A stretch of DNA of 59,726 nt from Mucilaginibacter sp. GTDB lineage: Bacteria > Bacteroidota > Bacteroidia > Sphingobacteriales > Sphingobacteriaceae. The position numbers and the translations under genes were made by a program. Positions within the stretch are counted from its first letter, which is position 1; every line of letters starts with the position of its first letter. Positions 42,156 to 51,113 of the stretch are shown here, piece after piece. Where the stretch lies: positions 1 through 59,726 of the forward strand of contig JARLHA010000077.1 in NCBI GenBank assembly GCA_031292485.1, given 5' to 3'. The notes under the pieces were generated by a model. That model was given only the letters and a program-made list of their open reading frames with translations, did no database searches and had not been told where the DNA came from.

Positions 42156-44423
42156 TTACAAGATTCGTAATTTTGCAAATTTCAGTAAAAGCTGCTTTTG
42201 ACCGATTTCTTTAAAGAAGATAGTAGCCTTTATATCAGGTTTATTCCCTTCAAGGCTTATTACTTTGCCAAACCCAAATCTTTCATGTTCAACTTCCATA
42301 CCAACTTGCAGGGCCGATGTGTCAGAAGGGGCAAATCCCGGTGACGGAACATGCGCCTTTGCCAATATCGAGGTAGTTTTAACTACGGCAGCCTTTGGCT
42401 TCGAGAACGTATCGGCACCTTTGCTCCAGGCAGCGCGGTCATCGTCAAAAAACGGGTTGCCTGCGCTAGCCGGTTTCGCCGTAAAGTCAAGTTCAAGGTA
42501 TTGAGCGTCAATTTCATCCAAAAAGCGGCTTGGCTCGCAGCTGATCAGCGTGCCAAATTTAAAGCGCGATGTAGCATAGCTCATGGTCAGTTTGCTTTCG
42601 GCCCGTGTGCTGGCTACGTAAAACAAACGGCGCTCTTCTTCCAGGTCGGTGCGCGAATTAAGCGACATTTGCGACGGGAATAAATTCTCTTCCAACCCTA
42701 CCACATACACATGCGGAAACTCCAATCCTTTTGACGAATGGATGGTCATCAGCGAAACCGTATCGGCATCCGCGTTTTTGTCCTTATCGTCATTCGTCAG
42801 CAGGGCCACATCCTGCATAAACACATCCAGGCCCTTCTCTTCAATATCTTCCCTTTCCGAAAATTCTTTGATCCCGTTCAATAATTCCTGGATATTTTCG
42901 TACCGGTTAAGTCCTTCTACTGATTTATCGTCATACAAATCCTTCAGCAAACCCGAATGCTGGGCAATATGCAGGGCGGCTTCATAAGCCGAAATTGTTT
43001 TGGCGATCACCTGGAAACTCTGGATCATAGTAGAGAAATTTCCCACCGCTGCAGAGGTGCGCCCATCCAAATATTTCGACGGCTCAAGCAGCACTTCCCA
43101 GGCAGTGATATTGTTTTGCCCGGCGCTTAATATGATACGGTCGACTGTTGTATCTCCGATGCCCCTGCGGGGGTAGTTGATCACGCGTTTCAGCGCCTCT
43201 TCATCCGCGGGATTAAAGGTAAGCCTGAAATACCCGATCAGGTCCTTAATTTCCTTCCGCTGGTAAAAGCTCAGGCCGCCGTATATTTTATAAGGCGTTC
43301 CCTGTTTGCGGAGCGCCTCTTCCATTGAGCGCGATTGCGCATTGGTGCGGTAAAGTATCGCAAAATCGTGCCAGGCCAAACCTTTAGTGGTCCGCTGGAA
43401 CATAATATCTTCCGCCACCAGTTTTCCTTCCTCGTTGTCGCTGAAGGCCCGCATCACTTTTATCTTTTCACCCGTTTCCTTTTCCGAAAAAACGTTCTTT
43501 TTCAGCTGTTCCTTATTATTGGAGATGATGCTGTTGGCAACATTTACAATATTTTGGGTCGACCGGTAGTTCTGCTCCAGCTTAAATACTTTCAGATCCG
43601 GGTAGTCCTTTTCAAAGTTCAGGATGTTCTGGATATTGGCGCCGCGGAAGGCATAGATACTTTGCGCATCATCGCCCACTACGCAGATGTTCTCATTTAC
43701 CGCAGCCAGCTTTTTCACGATGAGGTATTGCGAAAAGTTGGTATCCTGATACTCATCCACCATCAGGTATTTAAACTTATGCTGGTATTTGTTCAGCACC
43801 TCGGGGTGCAGTTTAAGCAGTTCGTTGGTTTTAAACAGCAGATCGTCAAAATCCATGGCGCCGGCACGGTAACAGCGCTGCGCATAGTTTTGGTAGATGA
43901 CGCCGATTAAACCCCTGCCGCTGCTGAAATCATCCGCCTGGATCTGTTCGTTGTTTTGATATTCCTGCCAGCCGATGAGGTTATTTTTTGCCGCCGAAAT
44001 GCGGTTATGTACAAAATTGGGGTTATACAGCTTATCGTCGAGGTTCATCTCCTTCAGGATGGCCCTCAATACGCTTTTGCTGTCGTCGGTATCGTATATG
44101 GTAAAGTTACTGGGGTAACCGATTTTATCGGCCTCCACCCGCAATATTTTGGCGAAAACAGAGTGGAAGGTACCCATCCAGATATTTTTTGCTTCGGGCC
44201 CCACCAGCTGGTTGATCCGTTCGCGCATTTCTTTGGCCGCCTTGTTGGTAAAGGTAAGCACCAGGATATTAAAACTATCCACCCCGCTGCGGATCAGGTG
44301 CGCCACCCGGTAAGTGATCACCCTTGTTTTGCCCGATCCTGCGCCGGCGATGATCATCACCGGACCCTTTATTTGCTGTACTGCCCTTTGCTGTTCGGGG
44401 TTTAAACCCTGTAAATAATCCAA
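42156..44423 (-). CDS. pcrA: UvrD/PcrA-type DNA helicase
   Basis: A 755-residue SF1A helicase with 3'-5' polarity, used in repair and in removing RNA polymerase or recombinase from DNA. Motifs in order: Q-motif LNPEQQRAV, Walker A IIAGAGSGKTRV, Ia VLTFTNKAAKEMRERI, DEYQDTN (II), GDDAQSIYAFRGA (III), LEQNYRSTQNI (IV), DTVSLMTIHSSKGLEFPHV (V) and EERRLFYVASTRAE (VI). The C-terminal tail contains a Tudor-like segment (QVGMEVEHERFGFGKVISLE) as in PcrA. pcrA and uvrD cannot be separated by reading alone. Confidence 0.95.
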   Translation of the reverse strand: MDYLQGLNPEQQRAVQQIKGPVMIIAGAGSGKTRVITYRVAHLIRSGVDSFNILVLTFTNKAAKEMRERINQLVGPEAKNIWMGTFHSVFAKILRVEADKIGYPSNFTIYDTDDSKSVLRAILKEMNLDDKLYNPNFVHNRISAAKNNLIGWQEYQNNEQIQADDFSSGRGLIGVIYQNYAQRCYRAGAMDFDDLLFKTNELLKLHPEVLNKYQHKFKYLMVDEYQDTNFSQYLIVKKLAAVNENICVVGDDAQSIYAFRGANIQNILNFEKDYPDLKVFKLEQNYRSTQNIVNVANSIISNNKEQLKKNVFSEKETGEKIKVMRAFSDNEEGKLVAEDIMFQRTTKGLAWHDFAILYRTNAQSRSMEEALRKQGTPYKIYGGLSFYQRKEIKDLIGYFRLTFNPADEEALKRVINYPRRGIGDTTVDRIILSAGQNNITAWEVLLEPSKYLDGRTSAAVGNFSTMIQSFQVIAKTISAYEAALHIAQHSGLLKDLYDDKSVEGLNRYENIQELLNGIKEFSEREDIEEKGLDVFMQDVALLTNDDKDKNADADTVSLMTIHSSKGLEFPHVYVVGLEENLFPSQMSLNSRTDLEEERRLFYVASTRAESKLTMSYATSRFKFGTLISCEPSRFLDEIDAQYLELDFTAKPASAGNPFFDDDRAAWSKGADTFSKPKAAVVKTTSILAKAHVPSPGFAPSDTSALQVGMEVEHERFGFGKVISLEGNKPDIKATIFFKEIGQKQLLLKFAKLRIL

Positions 44424-44580
44424 ATCTTTTTCCTCTTTTCTGTTAGGGCGAAATTAGGCTTTTGCGGCGAAAGTAGGAAGTGATTTCGGAATTCGGATGT
44501 TCGATTTCGGATTTAAAGGAAGGGGGAATTAAGAAAAGTCGGGAAAGTCCGAAAGCCCGAAAGTCCATAGCCCCTCCTCC

Positions 44581-44656
44581 GTTCCCCTGAACAAGTATAA
44601 ACACCAGTGAACAGTGGTGAACAGCAGGGAACACCAGTGAACAGGGGGTGAGCACC
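44581..44656. repeat. ACACCAGTGAACAG direct and inverted repeat array
   Basis: ACACCAGTGAACAG occurs twice (44601-44614 and 44631-44644), separated by TGGTGAACAGCAGGGA and followed by GGGGTGAGCACC. GTTCCCCTGAAC precedes it. The words are related to those at 2771-2816. Confidence 0.7.
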
Positions 44657-45263
44657 TTAACCGCTTGATAATCAAATGTAATTTATGTATTATGCTAAAA
44701 AAATCGGAGCTTTTTGGCTGGGGGCCGGTGCTTAAACCTGAAAAAAGCCTTGCCCAAATGCGGCTTTTTGGTGCAATTTTAAGCAAAAAAGGAACGCTTT
44801 CCGGTGTTTTTTGGGTGAAAACAGACCGGGCGGGACCACCAAACCGACTTTTGACTTAAGACTCCCGACTTAAATACAGGCGTTCCATTTTGGCACGCGC
44901 GGAACTCAGAGCGGGAATTGAACCCAACTCTTAATCCCTTAAAATACAATAGTTTATAAAAAGCATTGCAATCTATTCAACGAATCATTCGACATATGCC
45001 TAAGTCTCTAATCTATGGGCCAAAAATACAAATTAATCTGAGTTTCTATTGGTTTTCATAATCTAAATGTTCAATGCAATAAACGCAGCCTGAGAGAGAA
45101 TTTGTACTGATTTAATCTATTTCTTGTGCCAAAAAGAGCGCCTCGAAAGATTAATTTTCATATTCATTGGGCAAGGTATATACTTCATTTCGCTTCACTC
45201 AATTTTGTCATACATACTGATATTTGCCACATAGTTGCGTAAGCATCTATATAATTATTAACC

Positions 45264-45294
45264 ATTGCCTACCCGTTTGAAAATATTATTTTTG
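45264..45294 (+). promoter_or_regulatory. Promoter candidate of the hybrid regulator gene
   Basis: ATTG (45264-45267), a 19-bp spacer and TATTTTTG (45287-45294) resemble TTTG-N19-TAnnTTTG, with one mismatch in the -33 box. The transcript start would be about 20 nt before the ATG at 45322. Confidence 0.5.
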
Positions 45295-45321
45295 AAAAAC
45301 AAGTAGTTGTAGGTTATTTGT

Positions 45322-48267
45322 ATGTATAGATGGTATTTTTTTTCATATGGGCGGTATTGCACGTTTTTGGTGTATTTAGCACTATTATGCGCGGTAAACC
45401 AGGCATACGGGCAACGGGAACGGGCAACCGTGATACGCGAAAGTAATTTCGGGATTCTGCATGAGGTGCCCTTCCTTGATTCACTTTGGTATTTTCACCC
45501 AGGGGAATTTCCTGGTGATAAGCTGGCTGCAACCAATACTGTAGGCTGGGATACTCTGCACAATACCGTTTTTGGAAAATCCAACGCGCCACGCAGATGG
45601 CTGGGCATGGGCTGGTTTGGTTTATGGATTAGGGCCGATACAGGCCTGGTAAATAGGAAACTGTCCTTACGTATTAACCACGATGGAGCATCTGAAATAT
45701 TTGTGGACGGAAAGCCGGTAGGCGGTTACGGCAGGGTTGGCCACTCTGCACTGCAAATGCAGGCCATTCGTGCACCAGGGGAACTGATCCCCGTTTGGTT
45801 TGCCGATACCCGCCCCCACCTGATTTGCATCCGGTATTCGAATTTTATCGGCGTTTATCCTAATTTTTTAGGCTTCCAGTTTTGGATCGGCGATTATGCA
45901 AAACGTGCACCCATAGCAATCGCCAACAGGCACCTTCTTGATTATTTGCCCATGTTTGCTGCTGCGCAACTGATATTGGGCCTTCTGCATTTTCTGTTCT
46001 TTCTTTTTTATCCGCGGCAAAAGCTCAACGCGTATTACGCGCTGTTTGTTCTGCTAATAGGTATTAATGGCTTTGCCGTTTACCAGTATTACCTAACACC
46101 ATATCCTTCGATCCAATATGCAGCAGAGTTCAGCACCTGTGTGTTTAAAGTACTAATCATGTGGTCGGCAGTGGTTTTGCTTTATGTACTCAATTACCGC
46201 AGCGTAGCTAAATGGCGTATGGCGGCCTTAACCGGAGTTGCATTACTTTACCTTGCAGGCTACAGTTTTAGATTTTGGGTTTTGCGGGTAAATAATTGGG
46301 ATGATTATTTTTCCGTTGCATATTTTGTTTGCATGATGGATGGGCTATGGTCGGTTGGTCAGGTTATTAAAAGGGGGCAAAAAGATGCATGGCTTATTGG
46401 TATTGGTGTGGGCATGGTGATCTTAGTTTATTTTTTTGCCTGGGCCGATGTATTTGGTATTTGGCCTTACGAGCTTAATTCCATGCGTTTGTTTGTGATG
46501 GGTGCGGGATCATTGATACTGCCGCTCTGCTTATCCCTTTACCTTGCGCTTGATTTTGCGCGCACCAATCAGAATCTTACAGTAAAGCTTCAGGAGGTAG
46601 AAAACCTATCAGCCCGGGCTCTTGCCCAGGAGGCTGAGAAGACAGAATTGATAGCGACCGAAGCCCGGCGACTGGAGCAGATTGTGCAATTGCGCACCGC
46701 CGAACTGAAAGAACAGGCCGATAAGTTGCTGGAATTAGATGCCGTAAAATCGCGCTTTTTTACAAATATTACCCACGAATTTAAGACGCCGCTTACGCTG
46801 ATAATGAACCCGGCTAAGGAACTCCTGTATTCACCTGATCGCGATAAAAATAAAAACCTTAAGCTGATCATTAGCAATGCTGAGCGTTTGCTGCAATTGA
46901 TAAATCAGCTACTAGATTTAAGCAAAGTAGAAAACGGTTTGATGGAAGTAAACCTGGCACCGGTGGACCTGGTAGCACTTGTAAATCTTCACATCTTCTC
47001 GTGCGAATCACTGGCTTTACAAAAAGGCATTACTCTACATTTTAATGCCGACCGCGACGCATTTTGGATACTGGCCGACCGGGATAAAATGGATAAGATA
47101 ATCCTCAATATGCTCTCAAATGCATTAAAGTTCACCGACGAGGGGAAGGTGGAAGTTTTGTTGCGTAGTAATGAGGGCGCAAACAATAGCGCTTTTAGCC
47201 TTACAGTAAGTGATACTGGAAAAGGAATTCCCGCAGCCAAGCTGCCCTATATTTTCACACGCTTTTATCAGGCTGACCCATCAGATACGCGGTCGGCGGA
47301 GGGTACAGGTATAGGGCTGGCGCTTACTAAAGAGTTGGTTGAACTGATGGACGGGCAAATACTGGCTGAAAGCTCCGAGGGCATGTTTACGAAAATCCGG
47401 ATTGATATACCATACCAGGTTGCCGAAGCTGTGGCAGAGACTGCGGCGGAAGCCTTACCCGATAAGGCATTTATGCCGATGGCTGATGCCGTCGAAATGG
47501 TTGTTGCCGATGAAGGTAGCCCGTTGATACTGTTGATTGAGGACCACCACGAACTGAGGGAATTTATCCGGCAGTCGCTGGCCGGCAGGTACCGGTTAAT
47601 TACTGCGCCGGATGGTGAGGCAGGTATAGCCCTCGGCCTGCAACACATCCCAAACCTGGTTATTACCGACCTGATGATGCCCAGGGTAAGTGGTTATGAA
47701 GTGAGCGAAACGCTCAAAAAAGACGAAAAAACCAGCCATATCCCAGTCATCATCCTAACCGCAAAAGCCGATCTGGACAGCCGCATACAAGGTATTGAAA
47801 CAGGGGCTGACGCCTATCTTGCAAAGCCCTTTGATCAGCGGGAATTACTTGCCCTTATCGAAAACCTCATCACTATACGCGAGCAATTACGCCTGCATTA
47901 CAGCACCCGCGACCTGTGGCTCAAAAATACCATTACCCTGCCATCCATTGAACAGGATTTTATAGCGCGGATCCGGCTTGCTGTTGAAAGCCACCTGGAT
48001 GAAGAAGGTTATAGCGCAGATCAGCTTGCTGCCGATATAGGGTTAAGCCGTACGCAATTACACCGCAAATTAAAAGGCCTTATTGGCCAGGCTCCAGGCG
48101 AACTCATCCGCATTGTTCGCCTGCAATACGCGCATGACCTGCTGGAGCGCCGTGTGGCAACCGTATCTGAGGTGGCTTATATGGTTGGCTTTGGCAGCCC
48201 AGCCAGCTTTTCGGCCAGTTTCTCGCGCCATTTCGGCTTTGCCCCCAGCAAGGTGGTAGAAGCTTAA
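45322..48267 (+). CDS. Hybrid two-component regulator: 7TM sensor, histidine kinase, receiver, AraC DNA-binding domain
   Basis: 981 residues carrying a whole signalling path in one chain. An N-terminal signal segment leads to a periplasmic beta-sandwich (about 30-200, GLWIRADTGLVNRKLSLRIN, SEIFVDGKPVGGYGRVG), as in 7TMR-DISM or beta-galactosidase-like sensor domains. About seven membrane helices follow (about 215-425), then a coiled coil. The kinase has the H-box NITHEFKTPLTLI (His485), the N-box MLSNALKF, and GKGIPAAKLPYI and GTGIGLALTKEL. The receiver has acidic residues LLIEDHHEL, phospho-acceptor Asp783 (ITDLMMPRVSG) and Lys in LAKPF. The C-terminal AraC domain is EEGYSADQLAADIGLSRTQL to VAYMVGFGSPASFSASFSRH. 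It probably controls the downstream lipoprotein genes. Confidence 0.95.
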   Translation: MYRWYFFSYGRYCTFLVYLALLCAVNQAYGQRERATVIRESNFGILHEVPFLDSLWYFHPGEFPGDKLAATNTVGWDTLHNTVFGKSNAPRRWLGMGWFGLWIRADTGLVNRKLSLRINHDGASEIFVDGKPVGGYGRVGHSALQMQAIRAPGELIPVWFADTRPHLICIRYSNFIGVYPNFLGFQFWIGDYAKRAPIAIANRHLLDYLPMFAAAQLILGLLHFLFFLFYPRQKLNAYYALFVLLIGINGFAVYQYYLTPYPSIQYAAEFSTCVFKVLIMWSAVVLLYVLNYRSVAKWRMAALTGVALLYLAGYSFRFWVLRVNNWDDYFSVAYFVCMMDGLWSVGQVIKRGQKDAWLIGIGVGMVILVYFFAWADVFGIWPYELNSMRLFVMGAGSLILPLCLSLYLALDFARTNQNLTVKLQEVENLSARALAQEAEKTELIATEARRLEQIVQLRTAELKEQADKLLELDAVKSRFFTNITHEFKTPLTLIMNPAKELLYSPDRDKNKNLKLIISNAERLLQLINQLLDLSKVENGLMEVNLAPVDLVALVNLHIFSCESLALQKGITLHFNADRDAFWILADRDKMDKIILNMLSNALKFTDEGKVEVLLRSNEGANNSAFSLTVSDTGKGIPAAKLPYIFTRFYQADPSDTRSAEGTGIGLALTKELVELMDGQILAESSEGMFTKIRIDIPYQVAEAVAETAAEALPDKAFMPMADAVEMVVADEGSPLILLIEDHHELREFIRQSLAGRYRLITAPDGEAGIALGLQHIPNLVITDLMMPRVSGYEVSETLKKDEKTSHIPVIILTAKADLDSRIQGIETGADAYLAKPFDQRELLALIENLITIREQLRLHYSTRDLWLKNTITLPSIEQDFIARIRLAVESHLDEEGYSADQLAADIGLSRTQLHRKLKGLIGQAPGELIRIVRLQYAHDLLERRVATVSEVAYMVGFGSPASFSASFSRHFGFAPSKVVEA

Positions 48268-48321
48268 TCATTAACTCGTATCATAGTTTTTAAGCAAAAT
48301 TGTTGCTTCCCGATAAAAATT

Positions 48322-48386
48322 GCAACAAAATCGAAAGTATTTGCAACATATGCGAAAGTGTTTTTCGGGTGGGCTACGTTTATTTG
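48322..48386 (+). promoter_or_regulatory. Operator/promoter module 1: two 21-bp direct repeats plus GTTTATTTG
   Basis: GCAACAAAATCGAAAGTATTT (48322-48342, 21 bp) is followed directly by a second copy of the same pattern (48343-48363, starting GCAACATATGCGAAAG). GTTTATTTG is at 48378-48386, exactly 35 bp from the start of the second repeat, and the ATG is 107 bp beyond the repeats. An almost identical module is at 51114-51178. The 21-bp period equals two helical turns, as expected for an AraC-type protein binding one DNA face next to the -7 box. Confidence 0.75.
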
Positions 48387-48469
48387 TGAAGCAATTACAC
48401 CGGCATTACAACCCTTGTTGATAATGTTTGGCAGGGTTTCAAATTAAAAAATATTTAACCTTTTTACTT

Positions 48470-49270
48470 ATGAAAATTTTTAAAGCAACTTTAGCCATAC
48501 TTTTTCTGATGATTGCCTTTATATCCTGTTCAAAAGATAACAAGAGTCCCGCTCCTGTCACTGTTACACCATTAGTAAAGGAAACAGTAGTAACCTATCC
48601 GAATTATAGGGTAGTTTTTGATAATACTTATGACGATGAAAAAAGGCTGATCAGCGCCGGAATCAATAGTGGTTTGATAACCTATAATGCAGGTGGATTT
48701 GAGATCGTATCGACCTATGCCGATGGCAGCAAATCAATTACAGATGTTAGTTTAGAAAATGGGCGTATAGGAACAGTGCTCAATTACGCCGCTGCTAACG
48801 ACAGGTATAACTCCACCTTTAGTTATGACGGCAAGGGGCGGCTGGTTAACATCCTGCAAACACGAACCTATAATGGCCAGGTTATCTACCATCTGGCTTT
48901 TACTTATTCGTGGGATGATAATGACGACCTGGTAAACAGCAACCTCATTACAGATAGCGGGAGTGATAATGTGAGCTATTCCGGTTTTTCGGCTGAGAAT
49001 GTAAATACACTTGGAGGCAAAAATTTTGGTTTCGACTATTTTGGAACAACAGATTACCCAAGTGATTATGTACCTAACAATAATGGTGGCAGTGGCTTTA
49101 TCTTTCCGAGTGTGTATGCAGGAAAACTATTACCGTCGGTGATAAAGATGTCTGGAAAAACATATAATGTAACGTATCATAAAAATACCCTGGGCTATAT
49201 AGATAAAATAGAACAGGTAAACGCAACCGATGCCACTGATATGACAATTACCGATATCTCTTATGAATAG
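48470..49270 (+). CDS. Lipoprotein with YD-like repeats (DUF4595-like), copy 1
   Basis: 266 residues from the ATG for MKIFKATLAILFLMIAFISC, giving a lipobox ending at Cys20; an in-frame ATG 14 codons upstream is rejected. The mature part has strand-rich repeats with conserved Tyr/Asp: NTYDDEKRLISAGI, NSTFSYDGKGRLVNIL, FTYSWDDNDDLVNS, FGFDYFGTTDYPSDYVPNNN and VTYHKNTLGYIDKI. These resemble DUF4595/RHS-like lipoproteins of Bacteroidota whose function is unknown. The next gene is a tandem paralogue. Its promoter carries the 21-bp repeat module, so control by the upstream hybrid regulator is likely. Confidence 0.85.
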   Translation: MKIFKATLAILFLMIAFISCSKDNKSPAPVTVTPLVKETVVTYPNYRVVFDNTYDDEKRLISAGINSGLITYNAGGFEIVSTYADGSKSITDVSLENGRIGTVLNYAAANDRYNSTFSYDGKGRLVNILQTRTYNGQVIYHLAFTYSWDDNDDLVNSNLITDSGSDNVSYSGFSAENVNTLGGKNFGFDYFGTTDYPSDYVPNNNGGSGFIFPSVYAGKLLPSVIKMSGKTYNVTYHKNTLGYIDKIEQVNATDATDMTITDISYE

Positions 49271-49333
49271 ATGTGGTCACCCCTGAAGGGATCAACAATA
49301 GTAATAGCTATCAAAAAAAATAACACTTTACCA

Positions 49334-50140
49334 ATGAAAACTTTAAAAACAACTTTTGCGATACTTTTTCTGATGATTGCCTTTATATCCTGTTCAAAAG
49401 ACAGCAAAGCCCCAGAGCCTGCCATCGTCACGACACCATTGGTAACGCAAATGGTGTTAACCCTTCCGTATATAACGGTAGCAACCAATAATACTTATGA
49501 CGATCAAAAAAGGCTGGCCAGCGTAGGCGCTGCTAACCACATAGTGACTTATCGTGCCGGCGGCTTTGAAATTGTGGATCCTTATGATAATGGCGTTAAA
49601 TTAATCACCGATGTTAATTTAGATAATGGGCGGATCAGCACGGTATTGAGTTACTCATCTGATATCGATAGGTATAATTCTACATTTAGCTATGATAGTA
49701 AAGGGCGGCTGATAGAAATTCAGCAAACGGAAACATTAAACGGACAAATTATAGACAATTCGATTTATACCTATACCTGGGATGACAACGACAACCTGAT
49801 AGCCAGTACGTATTCCGATAACCAGGCAGCCCCTGTTCAAACTATTTATTCTGGTTTTTCTGCCGAAAATGCTAACACCCTTACAGGGAAGAATTTTGGT
49901 TTCGACTATTTTGGAACCGCAGGTTACCCCAGTAATTATACACCTAATCACAATGGCGGAAGTGGTGGCACTTTTCCCAGCATATATGCCGGAAAGCTCT
50001 TACCATCGGTAATAACAAGCCCCGGACGTACCTTAAATTTAACGTATCATAAAAATGCCCTGGGTTATATAGATAACATAAAACAGGTAAATACAAACGC
50101 CCCTACCGATAATAGTGTTATAGACATTGTTTACCAGTAG
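49334..50140 (+). CDS. Lipoprotein with YD-like repeats (DUF4595-like), copy 2
   Basis: 268 residues from MKTLKTTFAILFLMIAFISC (Cys20 lipobox); starting at 49271 would place a hydrophilic leader before the signal. It aligns end to end with copy 1: NTYDDQKRLASVGA, NSTFSYDSKGRLIEIQ, YTYTWDDNDNLIAS, GKNFGFDYFGTAGYPSNYTP, GGSGGTFPSIYAGKLLPSVI and TYHKNALGYIDNIKQV. It follows at 63 bp, probably in one operon with copy 1, since no separate repeat module precedes it. Divergence is concentrated in the N-terminal third, which may be the part that meets the ligand. Confidence 0.85.
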   Translation: MKTLKTTFAILFLMIAFISCSKDSKAPEPAIVTTPLVTQMVLTLPYITVATNNTYDDQKRLASVGAANHIVTYRAGGFEIVDPYDNGVKLITDVNLDNGRISTVLSYSSDIDRYNSTFSYDSKGRLIEIQQTETLNGQIIDNSIYTYTWDDNDNLIASTYSDNQAAPVQTIYSGFSAENANTLTGKNFGFDYFGTAGYPSNYTPNHNGGSGGTFPSIYAGKLLPSVITSPGRTLNLTYHKNALGYIDNIKQVNTNAPTDNSVIDIVYQ

Positions 50141-50215
50141 CATATCCGGCGGGTGTCATCGCCGGCAACAAGTTGCTTCACATCAACACCAATAACATTT
50201 AACTAAGTATTAAAA

Positions 50216-50701
50216 ATGAAAAAACAACATATCATCACGCTGATACTAAGTTGCGTACTATTTGCCGGATGCAACTTTAGTGCGGGCGCCAAAAAAGACC
50301 TCCATACCGGCTTGTCGTTCAGCTATAATGGCTTTAGCGTGCAGGATGTTTTATTGATTAACCCGGCTAATAAACCAATGACCGATAATAAAGCACAATT
50401 GAATACCCAAATAGCTATAGTAGCGCTTGGCATAAACAATTATGGGCTTAAGGATGGCAAGGCCTTCCCGGGGATGATGCTTTTGGTGACCGATAAAAAG
50501 GGTACTCCTGTACTTAACGCCGCCGATCTGTTTGCCGCCGACCAGGGCCATCCGCCAGCAAGCGCTACCGAACTACGCGGAGATATCACGATTTCAAAAC
50601 CAATGGCAGCGGGGGAAACCTACCACGTTAAAGTGCGCATTTGGGACAAAGTTAAAACCGACAATGAAATCGATATTGAAACAGACCTGATTGTACAATA
50701 A
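50216..50701 (+). CDS. Small lipoprotein, third gene of the cluster
   Basis: 161 residues with a lipobox LFAGC (Cys19). The mature part (DLHTGLSFSYNGFSVQDVLL, NTQIAIVALGINNYGLKDGK, FPGMMLLVTDKKGTPVLNAA, DITISKPMAAGETYHVKVRI) looks like a single beta-sandwich domain, possibly immunoglobulin-like. No named family recognised. It lies 75 bp after the second YD lipoprotein, so it is likely cotranscribed and probably acts at the same envelope site. Confidence 0.8.
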   Translation: MKKQHIITLILSCVLFAGCNFSAGAKKDLHTGLSFSYNGFSVQDVLLINPANKPMTDNKAQLNTQIAIVALGINNYGLKDGKAFPGMMLLVTDKKGTPVLNAADLFAADQGHPPASATELRGDITISKPMAAGETYHVKVRIWDKVKTDNEIDIETDLIVQ

Positions 50702-50744
50702 GTAATTATGCAACCCAAACCCATAACCTTTTAAATCATTCACC

Positions 50745-50972
50745 ATGCCCCTCATTTTTTTGCACGGGAAATCGGCCCTTATTATGATGTTAGTGCTGGG
50801 TACAATTTGCCTGGTAGATGGCATTGCCAAAAAAGATACCAAAGAGATTCTTGTAGCATTGGCCACATTGGGATATGCTATAGTAAGCCTGGTTACCGGC
50901 AGGAAGAAAAACATAGCCAATAATAATGACTGGGAAAATGGCAATTCCAATATGCCAAACAATAAACCTTAA
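50745..50972 (+). CDS. Small two-helix membrane protein
   Basis: 75 residues with two predicted membrane helices (about 11-27 SALIMMLVLGTICLVDGI and 35-52 ILVALATLGYAIVSLVTG) joined by AKKDTKE, and a polar Asn-rich tail (NIANNNDWENGNSNMPNNKP). It follows the lipoprotein gene by 43 bp in the same direction. Unknown function; perhaps an anchor or regulator for the lipoproteins. Confidence 0.6.
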   Translation: MPLIFLHGKSALIMMLVLGTICLVDGIAKKDTKEILVALATLGYAIVSLVTGRKKNIANNNDWENGNSNMPNNKP

Positions 50973-50986
50973 TAAAAACGATTTCA

Positions 50987-51073
50987 ATGACAGATGTGAT
51001 TAAGCTAAGCGCCGTGTTTTTCGCAACCTTGTATGTTGGAAAAGTTTTTGCCAAGCCTAAAATCAGCACTTAA
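50987..51073 (+). CDS. Possible 28-residue membrane peptide
   Basis: A short frame (MTDVIKLSAVFFATLYVGKV, then FAKPKIST) with one hydrophobic segment starts 14 bp after the previous stop codon and ends before the second operator module. Spacing and composition fit a small translated peptide at the operon end; no further support. Confidence 0.35.
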   Translation: MTDVIKLSAVFFATLYVGKVFAKPKIST

Positions 51074-51113
51074 TTAATAAATAACTCTTACTTGTATGGT
51101 TTCAGCAGCAAAC

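Larger units (their letters stand above)
44424..45321. other. 900-bp intergenic region with mixed repeats
   Basis: No convincing gene. It contains CGGAATTCGGATG/CGATTTCGGATTT words (44480-44516), GTCCGAAAG words (44533-44568), an ACACCAGTGAACAG-type array (44581-44656), a T-arm-like fragment (about 44903-44950), and the promoter of the hybrid regulator (45264-45294). A 64-codon frame at 44665-44859 is low-complexity and not supported. Confidence 0.6.

Noticed and set aside
44665..44859. 64-codon plus-strand frame
   Set aside because: Low-complexity, no signal or domain, inside a repeat-rich spacer; possibly part of a dispersed repeat.
44903..44950. A complete tRNA gene
   Set aside because: Only a T-arm-like part can be drawn; anticodon and D arms do not pair.
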